Positions 6,197 to 6,408 of a stretch of 6,408 nucleotides of DNA are shown here, in pieces. The DNA lies in the NCBI GenBank assembly GCA_900543455.1, contig UQRR01000108.1, positions 1 through 6,408 of the forward strand, read 5' to 3'. Numbering within the stretch: position 1 is the stretch's first letter; every line of letters begins with the position of its first letter. This DNA is from an uncultured Dialister sp. (GTDB taxonomy: Bacteria; Bacillota; Negativicutes; Veillonellales; Dialisteraceae). The notes under the pieces are model-generated. The model searched no databases. It saw only the letters and a program-made list of their open reading frames with translations, and was not told the origin of the DNA. A program made the position numbers and the translations under genes.

Positions 6197-6336
6197 AGTT
6201 TAGTGACTGGCGACTAGTGACTGGTGACTAAAATGCCATCTTCGGGGGCATCGCCCTATTTATACTTCGCGGCGCTTCCATATTTTTATGCGCCGCACCA
6301 CCACTCCTCACCCCTAACTCCTCACTCCTAACTAGG
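6197..6336. repeat. Second copy of the composite heptamer/palindrome repeat
   Basis: Left part: five heptamers in one register at 6197-6231 (AGTTTAG, TGACTGG, CGACTAG, TGACTGG, TGACTAA). Middle: ATGCC/GGCAT (6233-6237 with 6247-6251) overlapping GGGCATCGCCC (6246-6256), then GCGGCGC (6269-6275), which can pair with GCGCCGC (6290-6296) around a 14-nt AT-rich loop. Right part: ACCACCA, CTCCTCA, CCCCTAA, CTCCTCA and CTCCTAA at 6297-6331, again strictly 7-bp periodic, followed by CTAGGG. On the minus strand the right units read TGAGGAG/TTAGGAG, loosely like the left units, so the element is roughly symmetrical. The same order of motifs occurs at 1071-1265. It lies just upstream of the rbs promoter. 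No gene is visible here. Confidence 0.8.
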
Positions 6337-6408
6337 GAAACACTGATTAAATCGTTGTCAGATTTCATTCTTGGATTTTTATACAGAGCAAGGAATCATC
6401 TGACGCGA
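6337..6408. other. Unassigned window edge, possible end of a mobile element
   Basis: No gene fits these 72 bp. The sequence after CTAGG begins GGAAACACTGATTAAATC, which loosely resembles the terminal repeats of some IS5-group insertion sequences (ends with TGAATAAATC). An imperfect inverted repeat pairs GTCAGAT (6357-6363) with ATCTGAC (6398-6404). The window stops before any transposase would be visible, so this is a resemblance only. Confidence 0.2.

Overview
The window carries five genes of a D-ribose uptake and phosphorylation operon plus the cell-wall gene murB, all on the minus strand. I infer a member of the Firmicutes, most likely a Negativicutes relative (Dialister/Megasphaera/Veillonella-like). 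The reasons are the gene order rbsK-rbsD-rbsA-rbsC-rbsB (the Bacillus-type order, not the E. coli rbsDACBKR order), strong GGAGG ribosome binding sites, a lipoprotein-type ribose-binding protein, a short type II MurB, and CTAG-rich intergenic repeats. The genus is a guess; operon identity is close to certain.

Layout, left to right. Positions 1-75 hold a strong 19-bp hairpin that ends murB. murB fills 76-984 and has a near-consensus promoter (TTGACG-17-TATAAT) at 1021-1049. The gap 1050-1384 has no gene. It contains a strictly 7-bp-periodic tandem array (1071-1182, with two stray units to 1206), a string of small palindromes (1207-1331), and the rbs operon terminator (1332-1360). The operon follows: rbsB (1385-2305, TTG start), rbsC (2319-3257), rbsA (3260-4741), rbsD (4754-5158) and rbsK (5146-6036). 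Junctions are 13, 2 and 12 bp apart, and rbsK overlaps rbsD by 13 bp. A probable extended -10 promoter lies at 6138-6146, with a leader of about 95 nt. A second copy of the composite repeat occupies 6197-6336. The last 72 bp are unassigned and might be the edge of a mobile element.

How the genes work together: lipid-anchored RbsB captures ribose outside the membrane. RbsC (channel) and RbsA (two fused ATPase domains) import it. RbsD converts the pyranose form toward the furanose form used by the kinase. RbsK makes ribose 5-phosphate for the pentose phosphate and nucleotide pathways. No rbsR regulator gene and no convincing cre or LacI-type operator lies in the window.

I did not find a new enzymatic or defence system. 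The least explained feature is the composite intergenic repeat: a heptamer array, a GGGCATCGCCC palindrome, a GC-rich inverted repeat, then a second 7-bp-periodic tract. It is present once on each side of the ribose operon, in the same orientation.
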